Of a stretch of 64,000 nucleotides of DNA, positions 1 through 8,858 are shown piece after piece. Source of the stretch: CAISIP01 sp038326025. GTDB lineage: Bacteria; Pseudomonadota; Gammaproteobacteria; Burkholderiales; Burkholderiaceae_C. The DNA lies in the NCBI GenBank assembly GCA_038326025.1, contig JBBQJP010000011.1, positions 38,659-102,658 of the forward strand, given 5' to 3'. Every line of letters starts with the position of its first letter. The stretch's first letter is position 1. The notes under the pieces were generated by a model, which was not told the origin of the DNA, made no database searches, and saw nothing but the letters and a program-made list of their open reading frames with translations. The translations under genes were made by a program, and so were the position numbers.

Positions 1-1
1 G

Positions 2-277
2 TCGCTGCGCCTTCCCTCTGCCGTGCCGTTCATGTTCGCGGCGCTCAAGGTCAACGCCAGCCTGGCACTGATTGGCGCCATCGTGGCCGAGTTCTTCGGC
101 TCACCCACCACCGGACTGGGATTTCGCATCTCCACCGAGGCGCTCAAGATGAACATGACCCTGGTCTGGGCTGCCGTTGTGGTGGCCGCCGTCACCGGCA
201 CGACTGCGTACGCCCTGCTCAGCCGGCTTGAGCGACGTGTCGCCTTCTGGCATCCATCGATACGGGGGCGTAAATGA
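2..277 (+). CDS. ABC transporter permease, C-terminal part (NMT1/ThiX-type)
   Basis: This is the 3' end of a gene that begins before the window; the frame is open from base 2. The visible 91 residues hold two hydrophobic stretches and end with LERRVAFWHPSIRGRK, a tail typical of SsuC/ThiX-like inner-membrane permeases that import pyrimidine precursors, taurine or sulfonates. The next gene, 108 bases downstream, encodes an NMT1/THI5-type binding protein, so the pair very probably belongs to one importer; the ATPase is presumably upstream, outside the window. The substrate is inferred from the partner and is not shown by this fragment. Confidence 0.85.
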   Translation, partial: SLRLPSAVPFMFAALKVNASLALIGAIVAEFFGSPTTGLGFRISTEALKMNMTLVWAAVVVAAVTGTTAYALLSRLERRVAFWHPSIRGRK

Positions 278-385
278 TCCGCGTCACGCTGCGCGCGCGT
301 TACTACCCATTGCCGTTTCCCCACCCGTGGTTTACGCTTTTGTGTTGATCTGTATTTCGCTGTTTTTTTACCCCAAGGAGAGTCT

Positions 386-1387
386 ATGTTCCGACGTTCG
401 ATGTTGACCCAGGCCCTGCTCGCGACCGTATTGGCCGCCAGCGGATTTGCTGCCACCGCACAGGAAAAAGTCACGGTGCAGCTCAAATGGTTGCCGCAGG
501 CGCAGTTCGCCGGTTATTACGTGGCGCAGGCAAAAGGTTATTACAAGGCCGAAGGTCTGGACGTAACGATCAAGGCCGGTGGCCCCGACATCTCGCCGGT
601 GCAGGTCATCGCTGGCAAGGGCGCCGACGTGGTCGTCAACTGGATGCCCGACGCCCTGGCGGCGCGTGAAGCCGGTGTGCCTCTGGTGAATATCGCCCAG
701 GTGTTCAATCGCTCCGGAATGATGCTGACCTGCAAGAAGTCCAGTGGCGTATCCACGCCGAAAGACCTCAAGGGCAAGACCCTTGGCGTCTGGTTCGGCG
801 GCAATGAGTATCCGTTCCTGAACTGGATGGCCAAGCTCGGTCTCAAGCCCGATACCGACATCAAGATCATGAAGCAGGGCTTCAACGTCGATCCGCTGCT
901 GCAGAACCAGGCGGCATGTATCTCGACCATGATTTACAACGAGTACTGGCAGGTGATCGATGCAGGTGTCAAGGAAAGCGACCTCGTCACCTTCTTCTAT
1001 GAAGACCAGGGCGTCGCCTCGCTGGAGGACGGCCTGTACGTGCTCGAGTCCAACCTGAAGGACCCGGCCTTTGTCAAACGCATGGGCAAGTTCCTCAAGG
1101 CAACCTTCAAGGGCTGGAACGACGCAGTCAAGGACCCAGCCGGCGCCGCCAAGATTGTTGTCGCAGCCGATACCTCGGGCAGTGCGACCGAGAAGGTGCA
1201 AAAGCGTCAGATGGAGAACGTCGCCAAGCTGATCACCAACGCCAACACCGCGAAGATCGGCTACCTGGAGCCAGCCGCCTACGAGCGCACGGTCAAGGTG
1301 TTGTTGTCCAGCGGAAGTTCACCAGTGATCAAGAAGGATCCGGGCAAGGCGGGTTATACCCATGCCGTCTGGGAAGCTGCGAAGTAA
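386..1387 (+). CDS. NMT1/THI5-like ABC transporter substrate-binding protein
   Basis: A 333-residue periplasmic binding protein. Residues 1-25 form a signal peptide ending in ATAQ, and the mature protein opens with VTVQLKWLPQAQFAGYYVAQ, the hallmark start of the NMT1/THI5 family, followed by GKGADVVVNWMPDALAAREAG. Family members bind thiamine-pyrimidine precursors such as formylaminopyrimidine (ThiY), or related pyrimidines and sulfonates. The start is supported by AAGGAGAG a few bases upstream. It follows the permease gene and is closed by an intrinsic terminator at 1447-1480. The exact ligand is not decided by the sequence. Confidence 0.88.
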   Translation: MFRRSMLTQALLATVLAASGFAATAQEKVTVQLKWLPQAQFAGYYVAQAKGYYKAEGLDVTIKAGGPDISPVQVIAGKGADVVVNWMPDALAAREAGVPLVNIAQVFNRSGMMLTCKKSSGVSTPKDLKGKTLGVWFGGNEYPFLNWMAKLGLKPDTDIKIMKQGFNVDPLLQNQAACISTMIYNEYWQVIDAGVKESDLVTFFYEDQGVASLEDGLYVLESNLKDPAFVKRMGKFLKATFKGWNDAVKDPAGAAKIVVAADTSGSATEKVQKRQMENVAKLITNANTAKIGYLEPAAYERTVKVLLSSGSSPVIKKDPGKAGYTHAVWEAAK

Positions 1388-1446
1388 GCCTGTTGGTCTG
1401 AGCCGTTGGCGTGCCGCCTGACCGGGTGGCGTGCCACCCCGAAACC

Positions 1447-1480
1447 AGCCCCTGCCGCTGACGCCGCAGGGGCTTTTTTT
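1447..1480 (+). terminator. Rho-independent terminator after the NMT1-type transporter
   Basis: A perfect 8-bp stem (GCCCCTGC pairing with GCAGGGGC, extendable by one A-T pair) with a 10-base loop is followed directly by seven T residues. It lies 60 bases after the binding-protein stop codon and before the yghU-like gene, so it separates the transporter operon from what follows. Confidence 0.88.
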
Positions 1481-1590
1481 GGGCGTATTCGCACCGCGCG
1501 ATGCACCGGCCACGCATATCCCTTACAGTCATTTGCACATCGCAGACCCATATCGTGTCTGTGCCTGACCCAACCCCCGGAGCCTACAGC

Positions 1591-2460
1591 GTGACAGATT
1601 CATCCCCCTACGTACCCCCTGCCGTCTGGACCTGGGACAAGGAAAGCGGCGGCAAGTTCGCCAACATCAACCGCCCTGTCTCCGGGCCGACCCATGACAA
1701 GGAACTGCCGATCGGCCGTCACCCGTTGCAGCTGTATTCGATGGGAACGCCCAATGGCGTCAAGGTGACAGTGATGCTCGAGGAGTTGCTGGCGCTGGGC
1801 CACGCCGGCGCTGAATACGACGCCTGGCTGATCCGAATCGGCGACGGCGATCAGTTCAGCAGCGGCTTTGTCCAGGCCAACCCGAACTCCAAAATCCCGG
1901 CGCTGATGGACCGCAGCGGGCCGAGCCCGATCCGGGTGTTCGAGTCCGGTGCCATCCTGACCTATCTGGCCGAGAAGTTCGGCGCCTTGCTGCCCACCGA
2001 AGCGGCGCAACGCGCCGAGTGCTTGTCGTGGTTGTTCTGGCAAATGGGCGCCGCACCCTACCTGGGCGGCGGATTCGGGCATTTTTATGCCTATGCACCG
2101 AGCAAAATGGAATACCCGATCGACCGCTTTTCGATGGAGGTCAAGCGCCAGCTCGACGTGCTGAACCGCCGGCTGGCCGAAAGCCCCTACCTTGCCGGCG
2201 ACGCATACACCATTGCTGACATCGCCGTATGGCCCTGGTATGGCGCGCTGGCCAAAGGCCTGCTGTATTCGGCCGGCGAGTTCCTTCAGGTGCAGGAGTA
2301 CACCCATGTGCAACGCTGGACCAACGAAATTGCGCAACGTCCGGCCGTCAAGCGCGGGCGCATGGTCAACCGAACGTTCGGCGAGCCGGCCAGCCAGTTG
2401 CACGAGCGCCATGATGCGAGCGATTTCGATACCCGCACCGAGGACAAGCTGGCGAAGTAG
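1591..2460 (+). CDS. yghU: YghU-type glutathione S-transferase (disulfide-bond oxidoreductase)
   Basis: The product (289 residues from the GTG start) closely follows Escherichia coli YghU as I know it, sharing VWTWDKESGGKFANINRPVSG, the thioredoxin-fold piece SMGTPNGVKVTVMLEELLALG, the glutathione-site piece NPNSKIPAL with FESGAI, and the tail QLHERHDASDF. YghU binds two glutathione molecules and reduces disulfides or organic hydroperoxides in the cytoplasm. I chose GTG at 1591 because a GGAG lies about 9 bases upstream and the resulting length matches YghU; an in-frame ATG at 1501 would add 30 residues without family similarity. Confidence 0.92.
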   Translation: MTDSSPYVPPAVWTWDKESGGKFANINRPVSGPTHDKELPIGRHPLQLYSMGTPNGVKVTVMLEELLALGHAGAEYDAWLIRIGDGDQFSSGFVQANPNSKIPALMDRSGPSPIRVFESGAILTYLAEKFGALLPTEAAQRAECLSWLFWQMGAAPYLGGGFGHFYAYAPSKMEYPIDRFSMEVKRQLDVLNRRLAESPYLAGDAYTIADIAVWPWYGALAKGLLYSAGEFLQVQEYTHVQRWTNEIAQRPAVKRGRMVNRTFGEPASQLHERHDASDFDTRTEDKLAK

Positions 2461-2504
2461 GCCGGACACGCGCCTGTCACAAACTGACAAGACAATCACC
2501 GCCT

Positions 2505-2927
2505 ATGACTCACATCACGATTTACCACAACCCGGCTTGCGGCACATCGCGCAACACGCTGGCGCTGATTCGCAACAGTGGTGTCGAGCCAACTGTCATC
2601 GAATACCTCAAGACACCACCGGACAAGGCACGCCTGCAGGAAATGCTGCGCGACATGGGCATAACCCCACGTGCGCTGCTGCGCGAAAAGGGAACGCCCT
2701 ATCAGGAACTCGGGCTCGACCAAACCCACTGGAGCGACGACGCGCTGCTGGGTTTCATGCTGGCCCATCCGATCCTGATCAATCGTCCTATCGTGGTGAC
2801 CCCGCTGGGCACCCGCCTGTGCCGCCCATCTGAAACGGTGTTGGATATCCTGCCTTCGGCGCAAAAGGGTGCGTTCACCAAGGAAGATGGTGAAGTGGTC
2901 GTCAAGGCTGACGCCAAACCGATCTGA
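2505..2927 (+). CDS. arsC: Arsenate reductase, glutaredoxin-coupled (ArsC family)
   Basis: A 140-residue ArsC of the R773 plasmid type. The catalytic cysteine is Cys12 in HNPACGTSRNT, and the anion-site arginines are in the regions INRPIVV and GTRLCRPSE. The enzyme reduces arsenate to arsenite using glutathione and glutaredoxin; some chromosomal relatives (YfgD-like) have unclear substrates. It begins 44 bases after yghU on the same strand, so the two glutathione-linked genes may be co-transcribed. No arsenite pump or ArsR regulator is nearby, which weakens a specific role in arsenic resistance. Confidence 0.88.
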   Translation: MTHITIYHNPACGTSRNTLALIRNSGVEPTVIEYLKTPPDKARLQEMLRDMGITPRALLREKGTPYQELGLDQTHWSDDALLGFMLAHPILINRPIVVTPLGTRLCRPSETVLDILPSAQKGAFTKEDGEVVVKADAKPI

Positions 2928-2991
2928 GTTCCAACCGAAGCGTCAACCGCAGAGCGGCGCGGGTGGCGGTGGTCTCCTCGCCTGATGTCGC

Positions 2992-4371
2992 TCACACCAG
3001 AGGCTTCAACTGCTGCAGCAAGGTCGGCAGCAGTTCCGACACCGTCGGGTGGATATGCACACCACGTGAAACAACCGTGTACGGCTGATTCGCCGCCATC
3101 AGGTCGAGCAGGCTGTGCACGACTTCGTCGCCGTGCATGCCCAGGATTGCCGCGCCCAGGATCCGCTGGCTGTCGGCGTCGACCAGCACCTTCATGAAAC
3201 CCTGGGTTTCGCTGGATTCGCGCGCCCGGCCCACACGCTGCATCGCCATCTTGCCGATCAGTGCCTTGCGGCCGCTGGCGCGCACCTCCTGCTCGGATAA
3301 GCCGACACGGCCCAGTGCCGGATCAATGAAAAGCGCATAACACGGGATCCGGTCCGTCAACCGACGCGGGTCGGAATCGAACAGATTCGCAACCACGATT
3401 TCATGGTCATTCCATGCGGTATGGGTGAAAGCACCACGGCCGTTGCAGTCGCCCACCGCCCAGACACCGTCAGCGCTGGTACGGCACTGGTCGTCGACGA
3501 CGATGTAGCCGTGTTTGTCGACGTCGATGCCGGCGCGCTCCAGTTGCAGCGTATCGGTGTTGGGTGTGCGGCCCACTGCCAGCAACACGTGGCTGGCCTT
3601 GACGGACTGTGCATCGGCACCACACATCGCTCCAACCGTGATGGCCTGGCCATCGCGCCCCAACGACATACATTCGGCGCCAAGCTGGAAGTCAATGCCT
3701 TCTGCCTGCAGGATGTCGCGGATGCCTTCGACCACGTCATCGTCCTCGCGCGACAGCAACTTGTCGGCGCGTTCAAGCACCGTGACCCGGGCGCCGTAGC
3801 GACGCATCATCTGCGCGAATTCCAGGCCGATGTAGCTGCCCCCGATGATGACCAGGTGTTCGGGCACCACGTCGAGTTCCATGATCGTCGTATTGTCCAG
3901 CGTCGTCACATCGTCAATCCCCTGGATGGCGGGACGCACGGCACGGGCACCCACGTTCAGAAAAATGCGCGGGGCCGTCAACACGCGTTCACCGACCTGG
4001 ACCGTCTGCTTGCCGGTGAACACCGCGTCACCGACGATGACTTCGGTGTGATCCAGGCCCTGCATCCATTTTCTGACACCGCCTCGCGACTGCGCGACGA
4101 CAGCATCCTTGCGTGCCTTGATACGCGCCATGTCGACCCGGACCTCGCCGGCCGAAAAGCCGAACTCGGCGCCCCGGCGCGCCATGTGAATCGCACGCGC
4201 GCTGGCAACCATGGTCTTGGTCGGAGTACAACCGACGTTGACACAGGTGCCGCCAAAATGTCCGCGCTCTATGACCACTGTGCGCAGGCCCTCCTTGCTG
4301 CATCGTGCGGCCAGCGCAGGTCCGGCTTGTCCGGCCCCGATGACGATGGCGTCAAAATTTTCTGCTCCCAT
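2992..4371 (-). CDS. FAD-dependent pyridine nucleotide-disulfide oxidoreductase (mercuric-reductase-like)
   Basis: A 459-residue flavoprotein. Order: N-terminal FAD-binding GAGQAGPALAA, the redox-active pair CVNVGC near residues 43-48, the NAD(P) Rossmann motif GGSYIGLEFAQ near residue 175, the second FAD motif WAVGDCNGRGAF, and the C-terminal dimer-interface dyad HIHPTVSE. The layout matches dihydrolipoamide/glutathione/mercuric reductases. It lacks the N-terminal metal-binding domain and the C-terminal cysteine pair of MerA, so mercury reduction is unlikely; the electron acceptor is unknown. Transcribed convergently with arsC. Start ATG at 4371. Confidence 0.87.
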   Translation of the reverse strand: MGAENFDAIVIGAGQAGPALAARCSKEGLRTVVIERGHFGGTCVNVGCTPTKTMVASARAIHMARRGAEFGFSAGEVRVDMARIKARKDAVVAQSRGGVRKWMQGLDHTEVIVGDAVFTGKQTVQVGERVLTAPRIFLNVGARAVRPAIQGIDDVTTLDNTTIMELDVVPEHLVIIGGSYIGLEFAQMMRRYGARVTVLERADKLLSREDDDVVEGIRDILQAEGIDFQLGAECMSLGRDGQAITVGAMCGADAQSVKASHVLLAVGRTPNTDTLQLERAGIDVDKHGYIVVDDQCRTSADGVWAVGDCNGRGAFTHTAWNDHEIVVANLFDSDPRRLTDRIPCYALFIDPALGRVGLSEQEVRASGRKALIGKMAMQRVGRARESSETQGFMKVLVDADSQRILGAAILGMHGDEVVHSLLDLMAANQPYTVVSRGVHIHPTVSELLPTLLQQLKPLV

Positions 4372-4444
4372 ATGACCTCCAAATCAGCGCTTTTACGCAT
4401 CACAAGCATCGTACCGCGCGGTGTGAATCCGATGGCGCGAATGC

Positions 4445-7400
4445 TCAGCCTACTACGACCGCTTCGACACTCGCGGGAAGACGCGCCGAATGCAGCCCGA
4501 CGCGTTGCGCCTCGGCATGAATCCGCAGCAACTCTGCGCGCACCTGCGCATCCTGCGGGTCGCGACCAAAGCGGGCCAATGCCCGTCCACGCGCGATGAG
4601 CAGTTCGGTATACGGCAGCGGCTCGGCGCGCGTATAGGCTGCCAGCCGATCGGCATAACCCTCCAACTCGCTCCAGCGCGCATGTTGCGCCGAAACCTGC
4701 ATCGCGTCCCGATAAAAACTGAAGTGGTTTTCGCTCATGCTTCCCTGATCGAGCAGCGCTTGCCCCCTGCGCAATACATCGGAACGCACCAATTCATCGT
4801 CGGTCACCAGGGCCAGCATGCCAAGCATGGATACCCCCATGAATGCCACACCACTTTCCTCGCAGCTTGCGAAGGCCTTCTCGAACATTTCCTGCGCATG
4901 GCGCGCGTCGCCTTGTCGCATATACATCTGACCAGTCGCCGCGAGATACCCGTAGGCGAAACGCCGCGCGCCGGTCACCTCGCACAGCGCCTTTATGCGC
5001 TCCATCGGCTCGCGGAGGTCGTCGAGACGGCCGAGGTCGAGGAAAACTATAAACAGGGAGCAGTAGGCGACCAGCGCTGCGCGCAAAGCGCCGATTTCTT
5101 CTGCCAATTGCACACTGGCCTCAATATCGGCCAAGCCGTTGTCAACATCATTCTGGTAAAAGCGGGCAAGCCCGCGCATGACCTGATTGGCGGCGACGAT
5201 GTTCGGGAGATTGTGCTGCTGGCCCAGCTTGACACAACGATCGAAGTGGCCAAACGCGGTGATCATGGCGCCACGCATGTAGGACGCATCACCGAGCCCG
5301 CTCAGCGCGCGCGCCTCAAGCTCGGGGTCACCGACCCGTTGCGCCAACGCGAGCGAACGCGCATGTTGTTCCAGGCAGCCTTCGATGTTGCCGCGCGGAA
5401 AGTGCAGATTGCCACGCAGAAAACAGATGTCGGCGAGACGCCGCACATCATCGGGCTCGAGCGCCAGTGCCTCGGCCCGCGAAAGGACCTCGAACGCCTC
5501 GTCAAAGCGGTCGAGCACCCGCATGCTGCCGGCCTGTTGCAGCAGCAGATCGCAGCGCAGCATGTTGCGCGCCGGGTCCTCGGGCAGAACGCCCAGCAGG
5601 GTCAGCGCCCGGGAAAGGTGGTTCAGTGCCTCCGCGTGTGCGCTCTGTGCAGCCGCGCGGCGTGCCGCTTCGCCCCAGTGTGTGACTGCCTCGCCAGAGT
5701 CTCCGGCTTGCTCGAAATGGTGGGCCACGATCTCCGGCAGCGCAAGTTGCACCAGAAACATCCGGGCAGCCTTGACATGCAGGGTCTTGCGTCTGGCCTG
5801 CAGCAGGCTCTGGTACGCGGCGTCCTGCACCAACGCGTGTTTGAACGAGAACCGCGTAGCGACTCCGTCGGTCCGCCCGGTTACCAGCCCGGCCTGTTGC
5901 AACGCCAGCAGGCACGCATTGACGGTTTCCGGCGCAATCCCCGCCAGTCGCCCGACCTGGTCTTCATTGAACTCGCGTCCGATGACGGACCCTGCCTGCG
6001 CGATTTCCTTGGCCGGCCCCAGCCTGTCCAGCCGCTCCATCAGCGAATCGTGCAGTGAACTGGGGATGGCCGCCTCAATATCGTCACTGTCCGCGGCGCT
6101 GCCGGACCCCAACTCTGCAACGGCCCGGGTCAACTCCTCGACGAACAGCGGGATCCCGTCGGTCCGCTTGATGATGGTCTCCATCACACGTGCGGGTACG
6201 GCGTTCGCGCCGGCGATGTTGGCCACCAACGTCGCCGTCTCGCGCGCACTGATGCGACTCAAGGCCATCGCCGTGGTCCGGGATTGGCCGGTCCATGAAC
6301 ACGCGAACTCCGGCCGGAACGTCAGTACCAGCAGCACGCGGGAATCCGCGAGTTCCACCACGGCCCGGTTCAGCACTTCGAGGGTCGCCGGATCGGCCCA
6401 GTGCAGGTCCTCGAATATGGCAATCGCGGGCGCGTCGGCAGCCATTCCGGCCAGATAACGCAGCAGCGCCGCGACGCTGCGCCGGCGCCGCTCCTGCGGA
6501 TCACGCAACGCAGGCGGCAATTCACACGACAAGCCGAGCAAACTGGCAAACAAGGGCGTGTCGTCTTCGTTGAAAGCGCTCGACTTGCGCAGTGCAGCGT
6601 CAAGGCGCTGCAGCGCCAGCGCATCCTCGAGGTCCGGCTCGATGCGGCCGATCCGGCGCAGCAGCGCAATGAACGGGTGGAAAGCCGTACTTTGCAGGAA
6701 CGGAGAGCACTGAAACAGCATCGGCCGATGCGGCTCATGGACGATCTGCTCGCGCAGCGCCTGGACCAGGCGCGACTTGCCGATGCCTGGCTCGCCCGAC
6801 ACCAGCACGGTCTGCGCTTCACCTGAAGCAGCGCGTTGCCAGCGTCGCACCAGCAGCGCGAGCTCATCCTCGCGGCCAACCATGGCATGCTGCGTGGGGT
6901 GTGCGCTGGCGGCGAAGCGGCTCTCGGTCTGCGCCTCTGCGATCACCCTGAACGGCACTTGCGCAGCAGACAGGCCCTTGAGTTTGTGTGGCCCCAGCGA
7001 CTCGAGTCGGAAGCGCCCTGCGACCAGTTGCTGGGTTGCGCTGGAGATCACCACGGTATCCGGTTCGGCCAGTCCCTGTAGCCGGGCCGCCAGGTTCGGC
7101 GTCTCCCCCATGGCCAGGTTCTCCTGGCGCTGGTCGCCTCCCATTTCGCCCACAACGACCGGCCCGGTATGAATCCCGATGCGCACCGAGAGCCGCACCG
7201 AAAAACGCGCCTGCAATTGCTGGTTGAGCTTGTCGATCGCCTTGGGAATATCGATTGCGGCATACACGGCGCGAAGCGCGTCGTCTTCATGCGCGACCGG
7301 GTAACCGAAGTAGACCAACAAGCCATCGCCCAGGTACTGCGCAATATGGCCGCCGTAGCGTCCGATCGCTTCTTCCGCCGCCGCCTGGTAAGCACGCACC

Positions 7401-7747
7401 ACTTCGCGCAGATGTTCCGGGTCGAGTTTTTCCGACAGGTCAGTGGAGCCGACCAGGTCGCAGAACATCACGGTGAGCTGACGCCGCTCGGCCCGTGTGG
7501 AAACTTCAGCCTCTGGCGCTACGCCTGACGTCGCCTGCCGTCCTACGCCGACGTCCGTGTTGCCGGCATCGGCCGCCACAGCCGCCAACAACCGCTTGCG
7601 CGGCCCCATCGGAAGCCCGAGCTCACGCAGATCTGCATCTGCCAGCAGCGGCAGGTCATGCAGCGTGATTTCATTCAGGGCAAACGTGTCGGCATAAGCG
7701 CCGAGCGCATGCAACTTGAGCCACGTGGCAAGGTCAGTCTGTGCCAT
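4445..7747 (-). CDS. SAM domain / class III nucleotidyl cyclase / AAA ATPase / TPR signalling protein
   Basis: An 1100-residue cytoplasmic multidomain protein. Residues about 1-60 are a SAM (sterile alpha motif) domain; about 88-265 are a class III cyclase homology domain with FCDLVGST (metal Asp97) and YLGDGLLVYFGYP (metal Asp141) and the transition-state pair Asn218/Arg222 in PNLAAR; about 290-560 are an AAA/NACHT-like ATPase with Walker A SGEPGIGKSR near 317-326 and Walker B-like AIAIFEDLHWAD; the remainder is tetratricopeptide-like helical repeat. At the usual adenine-contacting Lys position the protein has Gln137 (AQYLGD). Such proteins are thought to couple ligand or protein binding to cyclic nucleotide synthesis. 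The start overlaps a possible small ORF at 7734-7946. Confidence 0.9.
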   Translation of the reverse strand: MAQTDLATWLKLHALGAYADTFALNEITLHDLPLLADADLRELGLPMGPRKRLLAAVAADAGNTDVGVGRQATSGVAPEAEVSTRAERRQLTVMFCDLVGSTDLSEKLDPEHLREVVRAYQAAAEEAIGRYGGHIAQYLGDGLLVYFGYPVAHEDDALRAVYAAIDIPKAIDKLNQQLQARFSVRLSVRIGIHTGPVVVGEMGGDQRQENLAMGETPNLAARLQGLAEPDTVVISSATQQLVAGRFRLESLGPHKLKGLSAAQVPFRVIAEAQTESRFAASAHPTQHAMVGREDELALLVRRWQRAASGEAQTVLVSGEPGIGKSRLVQALREQIVHEPHRPMLFQCSPFLQSTAFHPFIALLRRIGRIEPDLEDALALQRLDAALRKSSAFNEDDTPLFASLLGLSCELPPALRDPQERRRRSVAALLRYLAGMAADAPAIAIFEDLHWADPATLEVLNRAVVELADSRVLLVLTFRPEFACSWTGQSRTTAMALSRISARETATLVANIAGANAVPARVMETIIKRTDGIPLFVEELTRAVAELGSGSAADSDDIEAAIPSSLHDSLMERLDRLGPAKEIAQAGSVIGREFNEDQVGRLAGIAPETVNACLLALQQAGLVTGRTDGVATRFSFKHALVQDAAYQSLLQARRKTLHVKAARMFLVQLALPEIVAHHFEQAGDSGEAVTHWGEAARRAAAQSAHAEALNHLSRALTLLGVLPEDPARNMLRCDLLLQQAGSMRVLDRFDEAFEVLSRAEALALEPDDVRRLADICFLRGNLHFPRGNIEGCLEQHARSLALAQRVGDPELEARALSGLGDASYMRGAMITAFGHFDRCVKLGQQHNLPNIVAANQVMRGLARFYQNDVDNGLADIEASVQLAEEIGALRAALVAYCSLFIVFLDLGRLDDLREPMERIKALCEVTGARRFAYGYLAATGQMYMRQGDARHAQEMFEKAFASCEESGVAFMGVSMLGMLALVTDDELVRSDVLRRGQALLDQGSMSENHFSFYRDAMQVSAQHARWSELEGYADRLAAYTRAEPLPYTELLIARGRALARFGRDPQDAQVRAELLRIHAEAQRVGLHSARLPASVEAVVVG

Positions 7748-7946
7748 CGGAAGGCCCAGGTGTTCCGGTCATCGGCGAGTAGCGCGTCGCCACGTCGGCC
7801 GCGCCCAGCGACCCTGTCTGGCGCAAGTGATCGAATTCTCCGTCACCAACGCGGACCACAGGCATTTGCCTGACCTCGAGGCCGGCATTTTCCATGTTCA
7901 CATGTTGCATGCGACACATTCCTGCCAGTTGTTCGCTCAAGGACAT
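7734..7946 (-). CDS. Possible small hypothetical protein upstream of the cyclase
   Basis: An open frame of 70 codons from ATG at 7946 (an in-frame ATG at 8024 would give 96) ends 14 bases inside the start of the cyclase gene, the kind of overlap seen between coupled genes. The product is methionine-rich (LAGMCRMQHVNMENAG) and has no family I recognise. Third-position GC is only moderate compared with neighbouring genes, so it may be chance. Reported as weak. Confidence 0.25.
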   Translation of the reverse strand: MSLSEQLAGMCRMQHVNMENAGLEVRQMPVVRVGDGEFDHLRQTGSLGAADVATRYSPMTGTPGPSDGTD

Positions 7947-8100
7947 CATAGATGGCATCGGCTGTTCAGGCCAGGATGGGTGTAATGCCGATGGTGACCC
8001 TGCTATTCTTGCCGCTACCTTCACAGCCCCCTGCCGGGCCGGGTCCGGATCCAGGCATCCGGTACCGGATCGTTACCCCGCCAAACATGAGGAACCGTTC
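7748..8100. other. Divergent intergenic region, cyclase / short-chain dehydrogenase
   Basis: This 353-base stretch separates two divergent genes and must carry promoters for both. Apart from the weak small ORF on the minus strand and a 14-bp palindrome at 8057-8070, I see no tRNA, terminator or clear promoter boxes in it. Confidence 0.5.
8057..8070. promoter_or_regulatory. Perfect 14-bp palindrome upstream of the SDR gene
   Basis: ATCCGGTACCGGAT reads the same on both strands and lies 30 bases before the ATG at 8101. A perfect palindrome in this position could be a repressor operator. There is no regulator gene beside it, and it could be chance. Confidence 0.3.
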
Positions 8101-8775
8101 ATGAAAAAACCTGTTGCATTGATCATCGGTGTCGGCCCCGGTATCAGCGCCGCCTTCGCGCAAGCGCTGGTCGCTGACGGCTACCAGGTGGCTGTCGCAT
8201 CGCGCAATCTGGAGAAGTTGCGTCCGCTGGCCGACGCGATCAGTGCCACTGCGTTCGCGGTTGATGCGTCGTCACCAGAAGACGTGGTCCGGCTGTTCGC
8301 AGATGTCGATCGCTCCTTGGGCGAACCCGAAGTCGTGCTGTACAACCCCAGCGCCCGCATCCGGGGGGAGTTGTTGAGCCTGGACATCGCAGCTGCCGGC
8401 GCGGCAATCCAGATCACGGCCGTCGGGGCACTGGCGACGGCCCAGGAGGCGGCGCGGCGCATGTTGCCGCGCGGCCGGGGCAGCATCTTCTTTACCGGCG
8501 CCACTGCTGGCGTCAAGGGTTTTGCCCGCTCGTCGGTGTTCGCTATGGGCAAGTTCGCGCTGCGCGGGCTGGCGCAAAGCCTGGCGCGCGAACTCGGGCC
8601 ACAGGGTATCCATGTCGTGCATTTCGTCATCGACGGTGGCGTGGACATGGTCAGCCAGGACGCGGGCGCGCTGACGCCACAAGCCATCGCACGCTCCTAT
8701 ATGGCGGCACTGCACCAGCCGACCGGTGCCTGGAGCTGGGAGCTGGAATTGCGCAGCCACAAGGAACCGTTCTGA
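8101..8775 (+). CDS. Short-chain dehydrogenase/reductase family protein with atypical active site
   Basis: A 224-residue Rossmann protein. The coenzyme loop is GVGPGISAAFA (residues 10-20) rather than the usual TGxxxGIG. The position of the catalytic YxxxK is Phe147-Ala-Met-Gly-Lys151, so Tyr is Phe while Lys is kept; the usual catalytic Ser region reads FFTGATAG, and the usual NNAG reads YNPS. The fold and the helix FALRGLAQSLAREL are clearly SDR. The reaction is unknown, and classical alcohol/ketone chemistry would need another residue. The ATG at 8101 has GAGG about 8 bases upstream; longer in-frame extension to 7894 looks non-coding. It may be in an operon with the amidohydrolase 83 bases downstream. 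Confidence 0.82.
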   Translation: MKKPVALIIGVGPGISAAFAQALVADGYQVAVASRNLEKLRPLADAISATAFAVDASSPEDVVRLFADVDRSLGEPEVVLYNPSARIRGELLSLDIAAAGAAIQITAVGALATAQEAARRMLPRGRGSIFFTGATAGVKGFARSSVFAMGKFALRGLAQSLARELGPQGIHVVHFVIDGGVDMVSQDAGALTPQAIARSYMAALHQPTGAWSWELELRSHKEPF

Positions 8776-8858
8776 CGGATTGACGCGGGCCGTGCCCCAA
8801 GACAATGGCGTGTCGTTCACGAAGCCCTGACCTGCCCCCCTTTTTCCGGAGAAAACGC

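Noticed and set aside
365..372. Run of T residues before the NMT1-type binding protein
   Set aside because: No stem precedes it, and the AAGGAGAG ribosome site follows directly; it is leader sequence, not a terminator.
2505..2927. Arsenic resistance operon
   Set aside because: Only arsC is present; no arsR, arsB or acr3 gene is nearby, so an ars operon is not supported.
4490..6058. Long plus-strand open frame opposite the cyclase gene
   Set aside because: It is a high-GC shadow of the minus-strand gene; the product has no recognisable domain whereas the cyclase frame has complete motifs.
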